From the NCBI GenBank assembly GCA_032158125.1, contig JASKOT010000031.1, forward strand, positions 62,001 through 126,000: a stretch of DNA of 64,000 nt, read 5' to 3'. The notes beneath the pieces are model-generated. The model made no database searches, was not told where the DNA came from, and saw only the letters and a list, made by a program, of their open reading frames with translations. The translations under genes and the position numbers were made by a program. This DNA is from Papiliotrema nemorosa (lineage: Eukaryota > Basidiomycota > Tremellomycetes > Tremellales > Rhynchogastremaceae). Shown one piece after another: positions 22,434 through 34,598 of the stretch. Each line of letters begins with the position of its first letter. Position 1 is the first letter of the stretch.

Positions 22434-25400
22434 TTACTTTGCCGCCGTCAGATCTGCCGGAAATCCAGAAAAGTCTTGCTGGTCCGAAACGCTCTGACCA
22501 TTCTTCGTAAACGTTATCCTCATCCTCAACCTCACTTGGGCCTGAAAATTAGCGCACATCATTGATTGCCCGCCTATACTCACCCCTGCTGGCGCCAAAA
22601 TCCGCATCTGTTGAGTTTCGGTCGCACCCGCCGCAATGTCGGCGTTTGACATGGCCTGCATTTGCAGCTGTTGTGTCTGTGCCGTCAGCTCGTCTTAGGC
22701 GCAGAGCGGCGAATGGCTCACCTTTGGCACGGCGACTTGCAGATTGACGCCCTGCACACTCTCGCTCGCAGTGAATCGGGCGAGGATCTGGACCATACCA
22801 GTTTGCGTGGGTGACACTTTGGGTGTCAGGGTAATCTTCAGCCCATTCTTCTCGTATGCGGGGTAGCTCTGCAATTGTTGTCTGGCAGGTGCAGGTGCAG
22901 GAGCGGCGGCAGCAGTGGGCTGTGTCTGCGCAGCGGCTGGTGCTTGAGACGAGGACGTGGAAGACATGAGGTCGAGAAGCGAGTTGTTCCCGCTTGTCGT
23001 TGATGGAGGTGCAGCTGCTGGAGCCGGCGATCCGCCAAAGAGTGACATGATATCGTCGTTCGCGGAACGGGCGGGTGCAGCGGAAGAAGATGCAGAAGGG
23101 GTGGTTTCTGGTGCGCTCGAGCCAAAGATGTCAGCTAGCAGGTCATGCGTCGAAGGGCCGCTTGCTGCAGCTACGCTGGCGGTGGGAGGCGCGCTGTCGT
23201 CACCGATCAAGTCGACGACAGTATCCTTGTCCGTTCTTGTCGTACCGACCGAACGCCTCTCGCTCACTTAAGATAAGAATCGATCTGAGGGATGACAATA
23301 GCCCACTCACCGGTACCCATAATCGTCGCTCGGATCTCTGGAGGAGGCATTCTCTCCAGCACTCCAGCCTTGATGTCATTCCTGTCGAAGAGACTTCCAA
23401 ATTCCACCGCTCGTTGTTGAATCTCAAGCTCCAGACTCGAGCTGAAACTGGCGAGAATGACCGCAATTCGGTCTTGCTGAGTAGAGGTTCCCGCATTCGG
23501 TGATTCAGCCAACCGTGCAGACAATTTTGAAGCGGCGACCAGGACGAATTGTCGAATGAGATTGTTTGCGTAGGGCGAGTTGAGTACCAGCTCGAACAGA
23601 TCGACAATGTCTGATTCGGTGACCTTACGGTAAGAGCGGAACATCCTGATCAGAGACACGTACCTGCTTGACTTCCTCGCCATCGTCGATGGTGCCGCCT
23701 TGCAGCAGGATATCGGCATGTTCTCCAATCACCCAAATGGCAGCCAGTGTCAGCGAATCTTGAGATAGATCCGCCGACAGAGCAGCGTAGAGCCGTTGCG
23801 CAGTGTAGAACTGTAATTCGGGTGTATGGCAGACCAGTCGGATGAAAGCTGAGAGGATTTCTTCCCGGACATAGTTACCGGCCTATTATGTCAACGTTCG
23901 AATTCTCGACTTGAAAGGTAGCTTACCAGTGTGAACACACGCAAGGCGGTATCGATTTGCCATCGCTTGTTGGGAGCGAACCGTTCTGCGCCAAGGCATA
24001 TCTGAGTTGTCATGCCCAGCTTGAATTCATTATCCGCGACTTCGAGGAATGATAATAACTCTCGCGTCATAATTTTCACGTTCTGTTCGTTGACCAAGGC
24101 GTAAGACAGCACCAGAGCACGTCGTCGGATGGAAATATCGCCATCCCGCAGACAGTCCAAGATGGTATTACGATGTCGCTGAACTGCGTTGGTGTCCATC
24201 GAGACGACCTTGTTGAGCGTGTTGAGCGCGACATATCTCAAATCTCAGCTAGAATCATCGGATTGAAAAGCAAAACTGACCTTATATTGTTGTCCCGGTT
24301 GGTCAAGAACTTTCCGAGGATATTGATGGCCATCACTCTCAATCCGCTATCCGCCTCAATCTCCAAGACCGTCAAAACAGTCTCGTACAGGATCGAGTTG
24401 CCGACGTTCTTGCTTGAATCGGTGTTCGTAGCGACCTGTGCGAGAATATCGTTCATCGTCTCGCTCGCAGCTGCGTCCCCTTTGCCCAACAGCTGCAACA
24501 GGCGTAAGATCTTGACTTGGAGGAAAGGATCGGTGATTCCGCCAACATCGTGTTCCGGGCTGAAGCCTGTCGAGACGAGGTTCTTTAGGTGTTTGACGAG
24601 TAGACCAGTACCCTGTCTATCAGCGCTCTCTTCGATAGGTAGAGAAGCGAGATACACTTACCTTTCTGAATTCTGCGCAGACATTCTCGTCGAGCTCACA
24701 CATCTCCGTGACGAGGGTAATTCCCGCCAACAACACTCCGTGATTCCTGTCCTGCAGTAGGGACTTTGCCTTCGAGACAAAATGATCCATCAGATCCGGC
24801 ACACGTCGAATCACCCTCAATGCACAGAGCGCGGCCTAGGGTCAGTCAATATTCACTTCTCAGTAATAAGCGTGGATGTCTTACCTTCTTTCGAATATAC
24901 GTGTTGCTGCTGCCCAACAATTTCTCAATCTCATTCGCCAAATCCCTCGACATCTCCTCCGAAGAGATATTGGCAAAAGTGCACAGGGCCAATCCTACAG
25001 CGTACATGTTGGAGTGGTTCATGTCACTATCAGATCAGCAGAGCACAGGGAGTATCGTCTGATGAGCTCACTTTTTCAACGAGTTGGTGACGAGCGTCAA
25101 AACCTCTTGATTCTCATCCAACAACAACATGATCCCCAAATATCCCAACCTCTTATCACTGAATCTGGGGGACGCTACCAGTTTCAGACATTCTATCTGA
25201 CCGAAATGAGCAGGATATCCGAGCATGTGGATATAGAGGAGTTTGGCGATATTGTTATGTCGAGCAAAGGAATCTTCCTCTTTGAACGCCGTCTATGAAG
25301 TCAGCTCTGGGCTGTGCGTGAAAATCAAGTCTCACTCGGATAGCGGCAGATTCCTTCTGAATGACTGATCTTTCATCTGCTAGAGTCTACACAGTCAGTG

Positions 25401-25531
25401 AAGCTCCATAGATGGGATATTTGAGGTACCTTGCATGAGCGGATCCCCTTGATCAGGGCTGGGAAGTGAGCTGTCATTCCTGATTGACATTGCGACGAGG
25501 ACGCACCCTTCAAGTTATAATGACCGCTCAT
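22434..25531 (-). CDS. APL4: AP-1 complex subunit gamma (gamma-adaptin)
   Basis: Large subunit of the AP-1 clathrin adaptor that sorts cargo between trans-Golgi and endosomes (family knowledge). Thirteen exons: 25507-25531, 25430-25470, 25336-25386, 25072-25292, 24885-25026, 24662-24835, 24281-24612, 23927-24236, 23664-23882, 23311-23623, 22722-23266, 22584-22676 and 22434-22541; about 857 aa. The adaptin trunk is strongly conserved ([54 protein letters not shown]). A Ser/Ala/Pro hinge with [10 protein letters not shown] and DIMSLFGG (clathrin/accessory-type motifs) leads to the gamma-ear ([14 protein letters not shown]...NLQVAVPK...[12 protein letters not shown]). The first exon is only 25 nt. 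Confidence 0.95.
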
Positions 25532-25972
25532 GATGACCAGTGCTAAGCGTGCTACAGACTAGCCAAAGGAATAAGTGAGCGAGGTCCGATGAGTCAAGCC
25601 TGAGGCAGAAGAATGAAGCAGTAGAGGTGGAATGTAGTATCAGAGTTCAAGAGCCTAGACACGCGACGCCCGTTGCTATTCCCCCCCTCGACTCCTGAGT
25701 TCTCATCTCACTTCGAAGCGTGTCCGAGGTGTCAATGTGCCATCATATGCATGAAGCTACTGAGCTTGTCCATCACCCCCATCTCTGCTCGCTCATGCAT
25801 GGGCTGATGACAGCTGGTCACTCTATCAGCCCATTCCAACACCACAGCGGCCCTCGCCGCAATATGGGGATCGTCGTCATTTGTGTACACTAGATGACCC
25901 AGGACGAGAGCAATTCACCCTTCAATTCACCTTGCGGATTCTGGACCGACTCATAGTGTAGAAGACAGCACG
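25532..25972. promoter_or_regulatory. Divergent promoter region APL4 / 5-phosphatase
   Basis: 441 bp between divergent starts. It contains no protein-like open frame and no motif I can name. Confidence 0.4.
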
Positions 25973-27455
25973 ATGGAGCCTTTGAGAATCTTCCTTACGA
26001 CGTGGAACACCGGTCTTCAGGGATCCAAGGCGCAATCGCAAGATTTGACATCATGGCTTCTTCCGGTCCTTCACAAGACTGCCAACGATCCAGACTTGCC
26101 GGAGGGTGTCGTTCCTGATATCTACGCTATTGCAGTGCAAGAGCTTCTACCTGTCCATCTTGCATGTGAGCTGCTGCCCCCACACACATCGGGTCTATAG
26201 CTGACAGGATAGTGGCCGGGTTGTCAGGACCCGTCCTCCTAGCGTTGACCGACCGAATCCAATCCCTCCTTTCGGCTCATGCTACTTCCCTCTCCCCCGA
26301 AAAGAAGAAGGAGAGGTTTAGCCTGGTGTCTAGAGTATCTCATGGTGGAAATGCACTCTGGGTGTTTGCTCGGGAATCCACTACGGCTGGGAGGTTAGGT
26401 AAACCACTTACATCGACTTTGGGTCTGTGGTGGTTGGGCATGGGCAACAAGGGAGCTGTAGGTGCTAGATTGCCTATTAGAAGGGGTGAGAAGGATGGCG
26501 GATGGGAGACGTTGACGTGAGCTCGATGAAGCTTGATCGGTTCATTTGTGTGCGCGCTCACGACAGTTTCGTCTGCACCCACCTGGAGGCTCATGAGCAT
26601 AATATTCCTACTCGAAATGCGCAGTATAACAAGATACTATCATCGCTAGTGTTCAAATCGACAGATCCCCTGGTCACCCCATATCAGATATTTGATACAT
26701 CTCATCTCTTCCTGATGGGCGACCTAAATTACCGTCTGACTCGGTTACCATCTTCCGGTTGGCCCAAAGAGGCTAAACAGTCTGATGATGTCTTATCGTT
26801 GGAAAAGGAGAGGGCGGAGATGGTAGATCTCGATACCCTGAGGATGGAACAGAGGGAAGGACGGGTGGCCGGTGGCTTGAGAGAGGGAGATTTGAGCAGA
26901 TTTGCGCCGACGTATAAACGGATCGTCGGTAAAGTCGACGGTTACGCACAGTGAGCCTCCACGGCTCATCGTCGACCTCTGCTGACGAACAGAAAACGGA
27001 TTCCAGGTTGGACAGATCGTATACTCTTCGCCAGCTGGACCGACCCCGAGCATCTTTTCTCTCCTCAGGCACTGCTCACATCGACTGTGCCCCCTGTTCC
27101 AGAGACAACCACCCGGATCACCTCGTTCACCTCTACACCCGATATCACCGTATCAGACCACAAACCCGTACATGCCATTCTAGTCCTTCCCCCTGTCACC
27201 CACGCCATCTCTTCACCTCACCTCGCACCCATTTTACCTCCGGCTCCTCCGCCACATCCCATCAGACCCCCTCCGACACCATACGAGCAGCTTCTTCTTC
27301 TCAAAGTGTTGGGAACGACGGTAGATAGGCTGGTCGGCTGGCCTTGGTGCTTGGTGGTTCTGCTCGGAGCGGGAAATCCCCAAGCAGGTATGGGTGTGAG
27401 CGCGTTCATAGCTATGGTGTGGGGAATCTGGTGGAGTGGCGTCTGGTCAGGCTAG
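25973..27455 (+). CDS. Inositol polyphosphate 5-phosphatase, C-terminally membrane-anchored (Inp54-like)
   Basis: Removes the 5-phosphate of phosphoinositides such as PI(4,5)P2 (family knowledge). Exons 25973-26165, 26213-26516, 26567-26950 and 26993-27455 give about 447 aa. The complete Mg-dependent catalytic set is visible: FLTTWNTGLQG, DIYAIAVQELLPV, MGNKGAVGARL, FVCTHLEAHEHN, FLMGDLNYRL, PGWTDRILF and SDHKPVHA. No SH2, Sac or CAAX box is present. Instead two hydrophobic stretches at the C-terminus (WPWCLVVLLGAG and VSAFIAMVWGIWWSGVW) suggest a tail anchor, as in yeast Inp54 of the ER. The symbol is left blank because orthology was not tested. Confidence 0.88.
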
Positions 27456-27774
27456 GCGCTCCAGGATGCTAATCATGCATTACATGGCGCTGTGGCCTTT
27501 TCCCATGTACGAACCGTGTGCAGGGTATGAGTCCAAAGAGGGCTGTCTGCAAAGCGCATGCAAGACTGGAATGTGGACTCCATGCGGCGCCTAAAGCGGG
27601 GTTGGGTTGGGGGGGTCAAGGTCCGGTCCGGCTAAAGACAACAGACGAGTTCGGAGTGATCAATTGCCGAAAGTCGATGCCCCATCTCACCCCATCTTCA
27701 TCGACCCATCCTACTATCACTGAACCATACTCAGCCCCTAGTATCCCCACTCTCCATTGTTATAGCGTCTCACC
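27456..27774. promoter_or_regulatory. Intergenic region upstream of the transhydrogenase gene
   Basis: 319 bp between a plus-strand stop and the next plus-strand start. It should hold a 3'-UTR and a promoter; a G-rich patch (TTGGGTTGGGGGGGTCAAGG) lies near 27603. No gene seen. Confidence 0.35.
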
Positions 27775-29704
27775 ATGCCTGGACCTGCGTCTCGAGCTTC
27801 AGTCGTTCGACTCTTGAATTTGACCCATAATGCCGGGTGTAGGGGCTGCGGCGGCAACCACAATCACCATCACCACCATCCTGTTGCTCATTCTCCAGCT
27901 CAATTGGGCGGGATGAGAGGGATGGCCACTCCTGTAGATGTACCTTTCACTGGTCAACCTCCTCCGGGAAAGGGTGATTTCGCCTTTGAGGTGAGTCCGA
28001 GCCTAAACACGTATCACAGTCGAACCCTGATCGTCAGATGGCATCGTCGACTCTTCGCTTCGGACAGGGAGCAACTACAGAAGTAGGAATGGACCTTTCC
28101 AACATGATTGCAGAACTACCAGCCTCAGAGAGGGCCAATGCGAAGATTGCCATTTTTACCGATAAGACGGTAGCCAAATTACCAGTGATGAAGGTGGTCG
28201 AGGAGAGTTTGTTGAAAGAGGGATTAAACTGGGTCTTATGGGACAAGTGCGCGGTAGAACCTACCGACAAGTCGTGGCAGGTGCGCTTGTGCTACTTTTT
28301 GATTGTTGTGGGTGGTGCTGACATGGTAGGAAGCGGTAGATTGGACGAGACAATCCCAAATTACTCATTTCCTCGCTGTAGGTGGGGGATCGTCCATGGA
28401 CACTGCCAAAGCTGCAAACTTGTACAACGCATACCCTAAATCCGACTTGTACGACTTTATCAATGCCCCGATCGGTAAAGGTCTTCCGATCACCAAGAAA
28501 CTCAGTCCTCTTATTGCCAGTGAGTCACATCATCCCGGTTGTGGCGTTGGATGGTCTTGGAGCTAACTTCAGTCCCCACCACAGCGGGTACGGGGTCCGA
28601 GACTACCGGGACGGCAGTCTTGGATATTCCCTCCAAGTCGTTCAAGACGGCCATTGCGCATAGAGCGTTGAAGCCGACTTTGGGTATTGTAGATACGAAC
28701 AATACTCGAACTTGTCCCAAACACGTCGCCATTTCGGCCGGTCTAGATGTCCTCTTCCATGCTCTGGAAAGTCAGTCGTCCCTCGTGGTCCTTGTGTCAG
28801 GTGTTGACGATATCAGGCTGGACGGCAATCCCGTACACACAGCGAGAACCTCGACCGACCAACCCGCTCTACCCACGTGAGCTAAACCAACACATGGTTG
28901 TCTTGCAGCTGACGGACAGCGGCATACCAAGGATCGAACCCTCTTTCCGACATCTTTGCCAGATGGGCTTTGGAACAGACTATCCATTGGTTGCCCAAGA
29001 TTGCCAAAGAGCCCGACAATCACGAACACAAGGGTCAGATGCTGTAGGTGCCCACCTTGACTCGTTGCTTCAGCTCCGCTGATCTTCAGCATGGCAGCCT
29101 CTATCGCAGGGATGGGATTCGGTAACGCAGGTGTTCACATGTGTGTAAGTTATTCCACTCCCCACAAACTCAGTCCACCCCTGATATTTCAGCACGGTTT
29201 CTCATACCCCATTTCGTCCCTGAACAAGCTCCGGGAAAAGACCAAACAGTACATTCACCCGTCATACGATCCTACAGCTCCTCTAGTCCCTCACGGCTTG
29301 GCTGTGTCATTGACCGCACCTGCCGTGTTCAATTTCACAGCTCCAGCTTCACCTGATCGGCATCGAGAAGCCGCCAGTATCTTTATGGGTAAAGAGAGAG
29401 CGGGCGAATTGAGCTCGGTATCAGACGCGGATATCGGGTTGAAATTGCGAGAAGAGATTCAGCGATTCTTGGATTTGGTCGAAGTGCCTCGAGGTCTAGA
29501 GGCCATCGGGTACTCGTCGAGTGATATTGAAAAGGTGAGTTGTCGCGCCGGTCCCGTGGATTGGCTAACGAATCTCTTCAGCTCGTGGAAGGATGTCTGC
29601 CACAGAGAAGAGTGTTGAATCTCGCCCCAGGTCTGTCTAGGGATAACCATGCGGAAGAAAAGGAACAATTATCGGGAATCATCGAAGCCAGTCTCAAGTG
29701 GTAG
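27775..29704 (+). CDS. ADHFE1: Hydroxyacid-oxoacid transhydrogenase, mitochondrial (ADHFE1-like)
   Basis: Iron-dependent alcohol dehydrogenase family. The human homologue oxidises 4-hydroxybutyrate to succinic semialdehyde while reducing 2-oxoglutarate. Nine exons: 27775-27990, 28038-28280, 28330-28519, 28573-28770, 28817-28876, 28920-29043, 29090-29144, 29193-29534 and 29582-29704; about 516 aa. The N-terminal ~70 residues look like a mitochondrial presequence with a Cys/His cluster (CRGCGGNHNHHHHH). The nucleotide motif is FLAVGGGSSMDTAKAANLY, followed by IPTTAGTGSETTGTA. Putative Fe ligands are the Asp and His of GLDVLFHALES and the His of CHGFSYPIS and LVPHGLAV. The end RRVLNLAPG...IIEASLKW matches the family. 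Confidence 0.93.
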
Positions 29705-30030
29705 TCTACCCCTATCCCTATCCCATATCTAAATCTTGTATCGAATCTAGTGTATCGAAAATGTCAGTAGTCACAAGTGGACCTGAATGGGATATTCTAT
29801 CATCATCTGCATCGTATTCTGTATAGCGCAAACCAAAATCTCTTCAGCATTATACAACAAAACATTGAGAAGTTTGTCCAAAAAACATCTCTTGAGCTAA
29901 AAAAAGGAGACTGTGTTGTAGATAGTGACAGATTGAAAATGAACCAAACCTCCAAGCAAGAATCAATGTAAGAATCTATAGTATAGTATCAGTCGTCTGG
30001 TCTCATTGATTCGTTGTGTTCAGAACCGAC
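29705..30030. other. Convergent intergenic region, nothing identified
   Basis: 326 bp between the transhydrogenase stop (plus) and the GATA-factor stop (minus), AT-rich and consistent with two facing 3'-UTRs. No gene or repeat seen. Confidence 0.4.
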
Positions 30031-33000
30031 TCATGTGGGAGTCATGGACAAGAAAGGTTGAGTAGCCGGGGCGTCGGAAGTTCGTCGAGCTTTCTTCCCA
30101 GTCGCAGCGTCGGAAGTGGTCGTTGCCGTACCCGTAATCGACTTTCGATTCGGCGCCTTGGTAGAGTTTTTCCTCCCTGCGCCTTCCTTCGACTGAGGCT
30201 GAGCTCGATTTCTGACATGTCAGCACAATTTCCAGAGTCTACCCAGTCACCAACCTCTTCTTGATAACGTCAGTCTTGAGCGAAAGAGGTCTGACGACAC
30301 CATGCAGTTTCTTCACCATCAGCCTTGCCGTTGACACGCAATCAGGCGGGAGACTCACGTAGAACAATCCACACGCATTGCACAACGGCTGACCCTCTGG
30401 ATCTCTCCTCCACAAAGGCGTGTTGGTCGTCTGACAATTCGTACACATTGTACCCGCTCCTTCTGGAATCATAATGCCTCCCGCTCCATTATCACTATCT
30501 CCCGAAGATTTGGGCGTACCAGGACCTGATCGACTGGGATTGCCTTGTTGAGCTGGGTTACTGGTCGAGGCGTTACGAGTGTGCGACGCCTCTTTCGTGC
30601 TCGTCATTGACATCTTGAGCGTCTGTAAGTTGGGCGAAGAGTTGGATCGTTGTGGACCAGACGGTGCAGGGTGGATTTTGCGTTCAGTCTTGCCTGATCC
30701 GCTGCCATTGGCAACACTCGGTGGAAGAGGCTGAGTGTTGTTGACCACTGGTGTAGGTGCCGCAGAGTTTGGCGAGGTCATCTGCAAAGGTCCGAGAGGG
30801 AAGTCGGGGAGACCATTCGGACCAGACAGCACTTGGTTTGGATTGATATGCGTGAACGGGCTGGCCGATGCGTTGGCGTTCAGATACAAGTGCATCAGCT
30901 GCTGGAAATCGAACGGATTGTCAGGCGCAGATTGCGACAGATCGTTGTAGCCCATTGCAGAAGGATCATTCGGGTCCATGAAGGCAGAGGGTGAGCCAAA
31001 GGCCGAGGTGACCGCAGTGGCAGGTTGACTTGCCCAATCGGCTCCACTCTCATCACCACCAAAGCCGTTTGCAGGAGATATGCCGAGGTTGGTTCCCGGG
31101 GTCGAGCCCGAGGCGGCAGCGAGATCGAAGAATTGCTCGTACGACGGTGGGAAATTGAAGGTGAAATTACCAGATGGGAAGCCGTTCTCTCCTGACAATG
31201 GCACAGCCATCCCGCCGGATGGCGAATGTTCCGCCTGACGCTTTCTTGGATTCTCTGGCGGGAGCAATTCTCCTGCATCGTTGACTCGAACCGTATGATC
31301 GAAACTGGTCTTTCTGACGCGTCGAGGTAGGAAGCCGTATTGAGGATGGAAGTTTTCTTCGGTCAAAGAGTACAGACCAGGTCCTGATATACCCGGTAAT
31401 GTCGGATGACCCTTGTTCGGACTCGTCATGTTGTTGAATGGATTCAACGAAGTCGAGATGGGATCCAAGTTGGGGTAACGGGGTGCCGGTGCAGATTGGG
31501 CAAACGCGTCAAAACCTGCCATTTGCGCTTGTAGGGCTTGACTGAAATCCAACGGCGATGCAACATGACCCAGACTCGCCGAGAGCGGGTCATTCGGTGT
31601 CGAGCCAGAATGAGGTGTTTGACCAGTGCTCGAATGAGGGGTGTGTATGGACCTATGCGATGCGTTTGGATGTGACCGGGATAGATCGGGACCGGACGAA
31701 GAGCCAGGAGCAGACGGGTGCTGCCGGCCCCAAGAGCCAGGTGGAGGGGGTGGCATTGATTGTCCAGGTTGAGAAGAGTAGGATGATTGCTGCGCCAAGA
31801 GGTTGTGCGCATGCTCTTCGTTGCCATGCGCAAAGAGGTTTCGTGATCCTGGGAATGCGGACCTCGAACGCGAACGAGATTGTGCTCGCCAATCCATTGC
31901 CATGCGCGACCGAGATCGACTCGCCGCTCGCCAATCGATATCCATGGATCTGAGGTGAGTTTCATCAATTGGGGAACGGGGGGGCTTACTCAGGTCCCGG
32001 ACTGTCCTCCTTTTGGTTTTGGAAACCCACGACTCGCGACTTGCCTTTCCTCCTGCCTCGCTGTTCGCCCTCGTTGGAGGTGGAGGTCGAGGTCGAGGCA
32101 GAAGGTTGAGGGATCAAAGCCGCTTGAATTTGAGCAGCCATTCGAACTTGCTGCTCCTGTAGCTCCTTGGCCGCGGCAGCAGCAGCCAATTCCTCCTGCT
32201 TCTTCAGCGTCAGATGCATCATCCTCCACGTGAGATTCTCCATGCGATGTCCATTCGGTAAAGCCTCCCGGGCTCGAGCATAGGCCTTCCACACTTGAGT
32301 CGCCAACGGGTCCTTCTTTGCAGCGTCCTCCGGAGACATTAGCTCGGCCAAGGGACTTCCCACATCGCCTTGAGAGGGTCGTCGGGACATGGCGAGAGAG
32401 CTAGGCATGTCCAAGGTAGGTGATGCGCCGAGTGATTTTGGTATGGACCGAGGACCACCGAATTCGGATTGCCCGATCTGGGGAGATTGCATCTTTTGTT
32501 TGACCTGATCCGCGGGGGAGGCAGCCAATGATCCTGAAGCAGAAGGGATATGTTGGGGGGTGGTGGTCGAGCCGGGCGTCGCCCCGCTTTGACCAGTAGG
32601 ACTGGGGTTTTGACTCATCATTGCCAAACTCATGCCCATCCTGATAGCCATCTCGAATCCCGACGATCCCATTTGACCCATCTGTTCCAGCGAGAAACCT
32701 GCGGGTAGTGGGGGAAGATTTGACATGTCAATATTGGCCGGGTTCAGCCAGTCGGCCGGAGGCTGCTGAGGCTGTGTGGACATGGTAGGGGGGCGGTGCG
32801 GCAACTGCGTTTGGGGCAGCGATTGGGAGAGGGACGGAGGTTGAGATTGAGGCAGCTGAGGGGGCACCTGAGGCAGACGAGGCGGGAAGGGCTGCTGAAT
32901 CTGGGAATAGTCAATCGAAGGTCTGCGTGACGATGCGTTCGAGTGGAAAGACCCGGCATTGACGCTATGCGGGCTTTGCTGTATCGAAGGGTGTTGGGGC

Positions 33001-34148
33001 GCTTCTCGTCGAATAGGCATGACTGGAGGCCTGGACAGTGCAGATCCATTAATGGCGTGTGAAAAGTATGGCGAATTGTGGCTTCCACCTAGAATTGGGC
33101 TGTTGAGCTCGCTCCCTCCTGGAGTCGACACGGGCGTGTCAGACCATGGCATCGCTCGATCCGGAATGGGCCAGTTGGATGTCTGAATGGGGTGAGGGCG
33201 GTTGTGCAGGCTCGAGGCGAAAGGCTGTGTCGAGTTTGGCACCGATCCGTGGGGTCCGTTCAACGATGTAGGGAGAGATCCCGGTTGAGCTGATGAAGAA
33301 GGACCGTTGAGGTTGAACATGGCATATTTGGCCTGAGCTTGAGAGGTTTGAGCAGAACCTTGTTGCTGGAGACGTCTGGAGAGAAGACTTTGCGACATTC
33401 CAGGACCTTGCTGTGGCATGGGCGCGGGTACGGGCGCGGTTGCCGGGGGAGGTGGGTTGGTGTTTGGCGAGCCGGCCATTGCTTGCTGAATCGCATTCAT
33501 GAGGTCAAACTCCCCACCGTCCCCTTCCTGCTTGTTTGGATCTCCCTGAGTCTGCTCCAAAAGCTTTGTCAAAGTCTCGAACAGAGCGGGATCTAGGTCA
33601 TCGTTTCCGGCATCGGCGGGTGGAGGGATCTCAGGCCATGCTACATTCTGTTGCGGCATTGAGCCTCCGTTCCAGTCTAACGAGCCTGCAGAAACGCCAT
33701 TGTGAGTCCATGAGGGCGGGTCAAGAGGCGTGGTGGAGAGTGTCGACGGGAAGGAGCTGTTGGGGAAGGACGTCGCCAAAGCGCTCGAGGTCATGGGAGA
33801 GAACGCGTGTCGATTGTTGGGCGTGAACGACGAGGCTTCGATGGGAGTGACAGGACTTGCAAAGTTGGACATTTCCCCTCCGTTGCTAAACATTGATCCT
33901 TCTCGACTTTGTCGACCCGGTGGCACAGGATGAGGGACCGCCCATTGTGTTGGGATTTGAGTTTGATGTGGGAAAGCGGATCGCGAGTGTGTATTGGGTG
34001 ACATGACGGGCGTTGTGGGGTTCGATTGTCTAGGTGAAGGGCGTGTCATTCCGGATGCGTTGGGGCTATGACCCGTCTTCCCTCCCCCACTGTCGACCGT
34101 AAAGGGTCCCTTTTTCCCGGACGATGTCGTCCGCGGCAACTTCTCCAT
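30031..34148 (-). CDS. GAT1: AreA/Gat1-type GATA transcription factor (N-terminus unresolved)
   Basis: Global nitrogen-regulation activator family (AreA, Nit2, Gat1/Are1). Exons are 31990-34148 (minimum), 30359-31949, 30255-30310 and 30031-30211; at least 1328 aa. One GATA finger C-x2-C-x17-C-x2-C ([16 protein letters not shown]...LCNACG) is split by an intron just before [19 protein letters not shown], a typical position. A conserved DUF1752-like segment, [19 protein letters not shown]...[15 protein letters not shown], lies upstream, as in AreA. The rest is Ser/Pro/Gln-rich and disordered. The frame stays open to a TAG at 34599-34601 without an earlier ATG, and a TTTAG acceptor ends at 34599, so the true start may be in an upstream exon; 34148 is the first ATG inside the exon. 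Confidence 0.85.
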
Positions 34149-34598
34149 CGTCGATCGACTGGAACTTGCAGTCGGTTGAGACGAGGTCGCACCAGTACGT
34201 GCCGCAGCCGGCGGTTTAGGCAGGAGCGGCCGTAGCTTCGTAGTGCTTGTCGAGCTTACCGAAGTTGTTGATCTGGGCGATGATTTGGAGGATGTAGTAG
34301 AATGTGGAGAGGGACCTGTTACGGGCGGAGAAGGAGAGGACGTGGCGGAAAAGGGGGAGACGGTAGAGGATGGAATGTTGGGCTGTATGTGGGAAGAATA
34401 AGAGTCAGCTTGAGAAGTCTTTGCGAAGACGTGACAAAGGAGGCCCACAGCGCTCTTCACCGCTTGCGAAACTGCCAGGGGCGTATCTGAGTACTCTGAG
34501 AGCGTGAAGGCAAGGGGATGCGCGAGGTTGTGAGTGGAGGCGACCTCGGATGGACCTTCTGGCGAGGAGGGGTAAGCCGGGTAAGAAATCAAAGCAGT

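Noticed and set aside
34390..34445. Possible 48-nt in-frame intron (GTCTTC...ACATACAG, minus strand) in the N-terminal part of the GATA factor
   Set aside because: The donor is weak and the frame is open with or without it, so nothing in the sequence decides; left as exon.
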